This document shows positions 6,333 through 9,273 of a stretch of DNA of 9,273 bases, piece after piece. The position numbers and the translations under genes are program-made. The first letter of the stretch is position 1. Each line of letters begins with the position of its first letter. The DNA comes from Alphaproteobacteria bacterium (GTDB lineage: Bacteria > Pseudomonadota > Alphaproteobacteria > ATCC43930 > CGMCC-115725): NCBI GenBank assembly GCA_019241915.1, contig JAFAWI010000481.1, positions 1-9,273 on the forward strand, written 5' to 3'. The notes under the pieces were generated by a model. The model was not told the origin of the DNA. It made no database searches and was given only the letters and a program-made list of their open reading frames with translations.

Positions 6333-6971
6333 ATGATCGAAATCCCCGCGCGGCAAGGCAGGACAGCGCGGCTCGCGCGCGGTCAGGCGGTCCGCGTCAT
6401 CAACACTTATGGCCAGCAGGTGGTAGATACCTGGGCCTTTTCGGGAGCCGATATCGGCGAATTCATGTCGATGGAGCATACGCGGATCGCGATCGGCCGG
6501 ATCATCCCTGCGGTCGGCGATCCGCTCGTCACCAACCGGCGGCGGCCGATCCTGTTCGTCGAGGAGGATACGTCGGGCGGCGTTCACGACACGCTGGTCG
6601 CGGCCTGCGACCGCTGGCGCTACGAGCTGCTCGGCTGCCGCGGGTACCACGATAACTGCGCCGACAATCTTGCCGCGGCGCTCGCCGCGCTCGCCCTGAC
6701 GCCGCCCGCGACGCCGCCGCCGCTCAATCTGTTCATGAACATTCCGGTGATCGACGGCAACCGCATCGATGTCCGGCCGCCCGTCAGCACGCCCGGCAGT
6801 TACGTGACGCTCCGCGCGGCGATGGACTGCGTTGTCGCCTTTTCCGCCTGTCCGCAGGACATGGTGCCCGTCAATGGCGCCGCGATGACCCCAACCGCGG
6901 CGCATTTCGACATTATCGGCGAGCCTTGCGCAGCTCCCGCAGCGTCTGTCGCAGCGGCAATGAAGGTCTGA
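6333..6971 (+). CDS. DUF1989 / urea carboxylase-associated family protein
   Basis: A 212-residue soluble protein of the DUF1989 family. Members near urea or guanidine carboxylases are called urea carboxylase-associated proteins, and two of them (CgdA and CgdB) act as a carboxyguanidine deiminase in guanidine use; many stand-alone members have no known role. Family hallmarks: NTYGQQVVDTWAF (24-36), MSMEHTR (45-51), GGVHDTL (82-88), GCRGYHDNCADNL (101-113), NLFMNIPV (132-139) and FSACPQDMVPVNG (170-182). The repeated Cys and His (His85, Cys109, Cys173) suggest metal binding, which is inference. The ATG at 6333 has GAGGA (6321-6325) with a 7-base spacer. The frame stays open upstream through the antisense of the kinase, but that part has no family similarity. 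No carboxylase, allophanate hydrolase or transporter is adjacent, so a specific reaction cannot be assigned. Confidence 0.88.
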   Translation: MIEIPARQGRTARLARGQAVRVINTYGQQVVDTWAFSGADIGEFMSMEHTRIAIGRIIPAVGDPLVTNRRRPILFVEEDTSGGVHDTLVAACDRWRYELLGCRGYHDNCADNLAAALAALALTPPATPPPLNLFMNIPVIDGNRIDVRPPVSTPGSYVTLRAAMDCVVAFSACPQDMVPVNGAAMTPTAAHFDIIGEPCAAPAASVAAAMKV

Positions 6972-7193
6972 CAGAACTGCCCAGGCGGCGCCTGATGACC
7001 GCGGTTTGGGCTTGTCTCAGTCGGCGATCGTATTAAATCATTGTCTGCAGGGGCTGTTGCAGACGCCCCATCAGACGGCGTGCCGTCCAAGCTCTGCGCC
7101 ACTCGCGCTGCGAGGAGTGCGCCGCATGGACCGCCCTCATCCCTCGAAACAGGCTCGTGTCGCCGCCCTGCCAGCGCTTAGCGGGATCGCGAC
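6972..7193 (+). promoter_or_regulatory. Hairpin-rich leader and putative promoter region upstream of the superoxide dismutase gene
   Basis: This 222 bp gap has no convincing gene. TATTAAAT at 7031-7038 is its only AT-rich patch and a possible -10, with a poor -35 (TTGTCT at 7012-7017). After it come GTCTGCA (7043-7049) paired with TGCAGAC (7058-7064); a competing stem GGGGC (7050-7054) with GCCCC (7065-7069); GACGGC-GT-GCCGTC (7074-7087); and CTCGC-GCT-GCGAG at about 7102-7114. If transcription starts near 7045, these would form a structured leader of about 150 bases. Parts of the region may instead terminate the DUF1989 transcript. The stems are visible; the function is inference. Confidence 0.35.
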
Positions 7194-7916
7194 ATGACTT
7201 TATCGATCAACCGACGTTCCCTCATTCGGTCGGCCGCGACGGCCGGCGCCGTCACCACATTGCTGCCGGTTGGGAGCGGAGCGGCACAGACCCCGCCCGC
7301 CGCCGCTTCGGCCGCCAAGCCCATTTCCTATGACATCAAGCCGCTTCCCTTCGACACCAAGACGATCAAGGGTCTGTCCGAAAAATTGCTGGTGAGCCAC
7401 CATGACAACAACTATGCCGGCGCGGTCAAACGGCTCAATGCGATCACCGAGCAGCTTGCGGCGCTCGAGTACGCAAAGGCGCCGGTTTTCGTGGTGAACG
7501 GGTTGAAACGTGAGGAACTCATCGCCGCCAACTCGATGATCCTGCATGAGCTGTACTTCGCCGGTCTCGGCGAGGAGGCTCAGCCCGGGGAGCTGCTGGC
7601 GGAGGCCATCACTCGCGATTTCGGCACCGTCGACCGGTGGCGCGCGGAGTTTATCGCGGTTGGCAGGGCCGAAGGCGGCGGGTCCGGCTGGGTGCTGTTG
7701 ACGTGGAACCCGCGTGACAAGCGGCTCATCAATACCTGGGCGGCAGACCATACGATGACGTTGGCCGGGGGCCAGCCGATCCTTGCGATGGACATGTACG
7801 AACACGCGTATCACATGGATTACGCCGCTAAGGCCGGCGACTATGTCGATGCGTTCATGAAAGCGATCCGCTGGTCGAACGTCGAGGCGCTGTATCAGCG
7901 CTACAGCCGAGCGTAG
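7194..7916 (+). CDS. Fe/Mn-family superoxide dismutase with twin-arginine (Tat) signal peptide
   Basis: Converts superoxide to oxygen and hydrogen peroxide; predicted to be exported folded to the periplasm by Tat. The 240 residues begin with NRRSLIR (Arg7-Arg8), a hydrophobic Ala/Thr stretch (about 13-25) and a likely cleavage near Ala30-Ala31, then a Pro/Ala linker. The four metal ligands are present: His69 (SHHDNN), His118 (NSMILHELYF), Asp200 and His204 (DMYEHAYHMDY). GGGSGWVLL (161-169) is the family Gly-Ser-Gly-Trp segment. His186 in AADHT fits the second-shell position held by His in mycobacterial FeSOD and by Gln in many MnSODs. By ungapped alignment the usual second-shell His30 and gateway Tyr34 (E. 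coli numbering) are Asn73 and Ala77, so activity or metal preference may differ. Start at 7194 places the signal peptide correctly, with a weak GGGAT ahead. It ends 5 bp before the ATP-grasp gene, suggesting one transcript. Confidence 0.9.
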   Translation: MTLSINRRSLIRSAATAGAVTTLLPVGSGAAQTPPAAASAAKPISYDIKPLPFDTKTIKGLSEKLLVSHHDNNYAGAVKRLNAITEQLAALEYAKAPVFVVNGLKREELIAANSMILHELYFAGLGEEAQPGELLAEAITRDFGTVDRWRAEFIAVGRAEGGGSGWVLLTWNPRDKRLINTWAADHTMTLAGGQPILAMDMYEHAYHMDYAAKAGDYVDAFMKAIRWSNVEALYQRYSRA

Positions 7917-7921
7917 CCGCC

Positions 7922-8983
7922 ATGTCTAACGCGAGACCGTATCGCGTCGCGATTTTGTGGCGCGGTGACCGTGCGGCGCGCCAGTCGACGACATCGCAGA
8001 ACAACCGCTTCCACCGGGTGTTCGAGGAACTAGCGGCGGTCGGCATTGAGGCCGAACCCGCCGTGTTCGACGAAGAATTTGTCGGAGAGGTGCACGAACA
8101 GCTCCTCGACGCCGACGGCGTGCTGGTCTGGGTCGATCCGCTGCATCAGGGCGTCAAAACCCGCACCGCCCTCGATCCGCTGCTGCGCAGAGTCGCGGCG
8201 CACGGACCGCTTGTGAGCGCTCACCCCGACACGATTCTCAAGATGGGGACGAAGGAGGTGCTGTTTCGCACCAAGGATCTCGGCTGGGGCACCGATACCT
8301 ATCTCTATCGTACGCCGAGCGACTTTGGTGACGCGTTTCCCGCTCGGCTGCGCGCCGGCGGTCCGCGCGTTGTCAAGCAGAACCGCGGCAATGGCGGACA
8401 GGGGGTATGGAAAGTCGAGCTGGTTTCGGCAGTGCGGGGCGGATTGACGTCGGTCCGCGTTCTTGAAGCGGTGCGCGGCGGCGTGCCTGAAGAACTGCCG
8501 CTGCGTGAATTCATCGCTCGCTGCAAACCATACTTTGCCGGCGACGGACTGGTGGTTGACCAGCCGTTCCAACCCCGTCTCCCCGACGGCATGATTCGCT
8601 GCTATGTGGCAGGGGACAAGGTCGCCGGGTTTGGCCACCAGCTTGTTAAGGCGCTGATTGAGCCGCCAAAGGAGGGGCCGGATTCGCCAGCGGCGCAGCC
8701 CGGACCGCGCGCGATGCATGGCCCTGACGCGCCGCAATTCCAGCGGCTGCGACGACAGATGGAAGACAAATGGGTGCCGCGGATGATGCAGCTGCTCGAC
8801 ATCGACCCGGGTGCGCTGCCGATCATATGGGACGCCGATTTCCTTTACGGGCCGCGCACCCCGACGGGCGAGGACACCTACGTGCTGTGCGAAATCAATG
8901 TGAGTTCGGTTTTTGCGATCCCGGACGACGCGCCCGCAGCGATCGCGCGGCTAACCCTGGAGCGGCTGCGGAAGAGGGCATAG
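7922..8983 (+). CDS. Cj0069-family protein, ATP-grasp-like ligase of unknown substrate
   Basis: A 353-residue soluble protein that I recognise as the Cj0069 family, named after an uncharacterised Campylobacter protein. N-terminal part: YRVAILWRGDRAAR (7-20) and NNRFHRVFEEL (28-38), a Rossmann-like pre-ATP-grasp region, then DGVLVWVDPL (65-74) and SAHPDTILKMGTKEVL (99-114). The ATP-grasp core shows the Lys/Gly-rich loop VKQNRGNGGQGVWKVE (151-166) and, near the C-terminus, an acidic Mg-binding-like segment, WDADFLYG (303-310) and LCEINVSSVFAIP (322-334) with Glu324 and Asn326. These are the elements expected of a carboxylate-amine or carboxylate-thiol ligase; the substrate is unknown. There is no signal peptide or membrane segment. 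It starts 5 bases after the SOD stop with no good Shine-Dalgarno of its own, so translational coupling is likely. The family call rests on recognition of conserved blocks without a search. Confidence 0.82.
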   Translation: MSNARPYRVAILWRGDRAARQSTTSQNNRFHRVFEELAAVGIEAEPAVFDEEFVGEVHEQLLDADGVLVWVDPLHQGVKTRTALDPLLRRVAAHGPLVSAHPDTILKMGTKEVLFRTKDLGWGTDTYLYRTPSDFGDAFPARLRAGGPRVVKQNRGNGGQGVWKVELVSAVRGGLTSVRVLEAVRGGVPEELPLREFIARCKPYFAGDGLVVDQPFQPRLPDGMIRCYVAGDKVAGFGHQLVKALIEPPKEGPDSPAAQPGPRAMHGPDAPQFQRLRRQMEDKWVPRMMQLLDIDPGALPIIWDADFLYGPRTPTGEDTYVLCEINVSSVFAIPDDAPAAIARLTLERLRKRA

Positions 8984-8990
8984 GCTGCGG

Positions 8991-9113
8991 CTAGGTGACA
9001 GCCTCGGCCGCCAGGCCACAGTGCGGGCGCCCGCTCATCCAAGCGCGAGCTGGCGTCGTCGTCTGGTACAGATAGAGCAAGGTGCCAGGCTCATGCTTCC
9101 ACCCAACCAGCTA
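8991..9113 (-). pseudogene. Possible coding remnant or dispersed-repeat fragment, 39 codons between stops
   Basis: On the minus strand the frame between TAG at 9111-9113 and TAG at 8991-8993 encodes 39 residues, including VGWKHEPGTLLYLYQT and AWMSGRPHCGLAAEAVT. It has Tyr, Leu, Trp and His in protein-like proportions, unlike the Arg/Ala-rich shadow frames elsewhere in the window. It has no start in a sensible position and no Shine-Dalgarno, so it could at most be a C-terminal remnant of a decayed gene or part of a dispersed repeat. I do not recognise the family, and chance remains quite possible. Confidence 0.2.
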
Positions 9114-9153
9114 CGGTTAAAGCCCTCGCCTCTTCGCACCCGGCCTTAGCAGT

Positions 9154-9173
9154 GCACAAGTGGCCTTTTGTGC
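9154..9173 (+). terminator. Weak hairpin with T-containing tail downstream of the ATP-grasp gene
   Basis: GCACAA (9154-9159) pairs with TTGTGC (9168-9173) around an 8-base loop, followed by TGTTTGT. It lies about 170 bases past the ATP-grasp stop, and its stem is short and not GC-rich for this genome. It could end the SOD/ATP-grasp transcript but is a weak candidate. Confidence 0.25.
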
Positions 9174-9273
9174 TGTTTGTCCGCCTGCGGGAACGACACG
9201 ACGGTGCGATCCGATCATTGCCCGGTCACGCGACGCCGCAACGCTTGGGCGTCAAAGGGCGCACGCACTTTGG

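Larger units (their letters stand above)
8984..9273. other. Terminal region without a convincing gene
   Basis: This 290 bp stretch follows the ATP-grasp gene. It contains a perfect 12-base palindrome GCGGGCGCCCGC (9023-9034), a GGCTG/CAGCC inverted pair just after the stop (about 8983-9003), a short minus-strand frame without a start (see the 8991-9113 entry) and a small hairpin at 9154-9173. I see no tRNA or continuing coding frame at the right edge. Confidence 0.5.

Noticed and set aside
4485..6970. Plus-strand open frame of 828 codons running antisense through most of the kinase and into the DUF1989 gene
   Set aside because: Only the part from 6333 shows family similarity. The upstream part is the complement of a well-conserved kinase in GC-rich DNA, and the real start at 6333 has a good Shine-Dalgarno.
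7006..7197. Plus-strand frame of 63 codons upstream of the SOD
   Set aside because: Covers the hairpin region, gives no recognisable domain and lacks a clear Shine-Dalgarno.
8984..9273. tRNA gene or attachment site at the right end
   Set aside because: No cloverleaf arms or T-arm consensus, and no integrase nearby.

Overview
The window is GC-rich, densely coding and has GC-ending codons throughout, so that long antisense open frames lie over the real genes. Gene content and style point to an alphaproteobacterium, most likely a Hyphomicrobiales/Rhizobiales relative of Bradyrhizobium or Rhodopseudomonas: an MdtA/MdtB efflux pair, a RutE-like reductase, a DUF1989 protein, a Cache-PAS histidine kinase, a Tat-exported superoxide dismutase and a Cj0069-family ATP-grasp protein. 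A REP-like palindrome pair between mdtA and mdtB fits the same origin. This placement rests on homology recognition by eye, not on a search.

Layout. Minus strand, 2960 to 1: an RND efflux operon, mdtA (adaptor, 2960-1443) then mdtB (inner-membrane pump, from a GTG at 1288, cut by the window edge). The 154 bp between them hold two facing GC-rich palindromic units. Positions 2961-3323 are non-coding and lie between the efflux operon and a divergent RutE-like nitroreductase-fold gene (3324-3911, plus). That gene converges on a large sensor histidine kinase (6200-4029, minus). A 132 bp divergent spacer with a short AT-rich patch separates the kinase from a stand-alone DUF1989 gene (6333-6971, plus). 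After 222 bp containing several hairpins comes a two-gene plus-strand unit: exported Fe/Mn superoxide dismutase (7194-7916) and, 5 bp later, a Cj0069-family ATP-grasp protein (7922-8983). The last 290 bp carry no convincing gene.

How the genes work together. MdtA and MdtB would form two parts of a tripartite drug or metabolite exporter; the second pump subunit (MdtC) and an outer-membrane channel are expected outside the window. The kinase has no response regulator beside it, so its output is unknown. The SOD and ATP-grasp genes look co-transcribed, although one product is exported and the other cytoplasmic. No phage, transposase, CRISPR, tRNA or rRNA was seen. The least explained parts are the SOD/ATP-grasp pair with its hairpin-rich leader, the orphan kinase facing a lone DUF1989 gene, and the palindrome pair inside the efflux operon.
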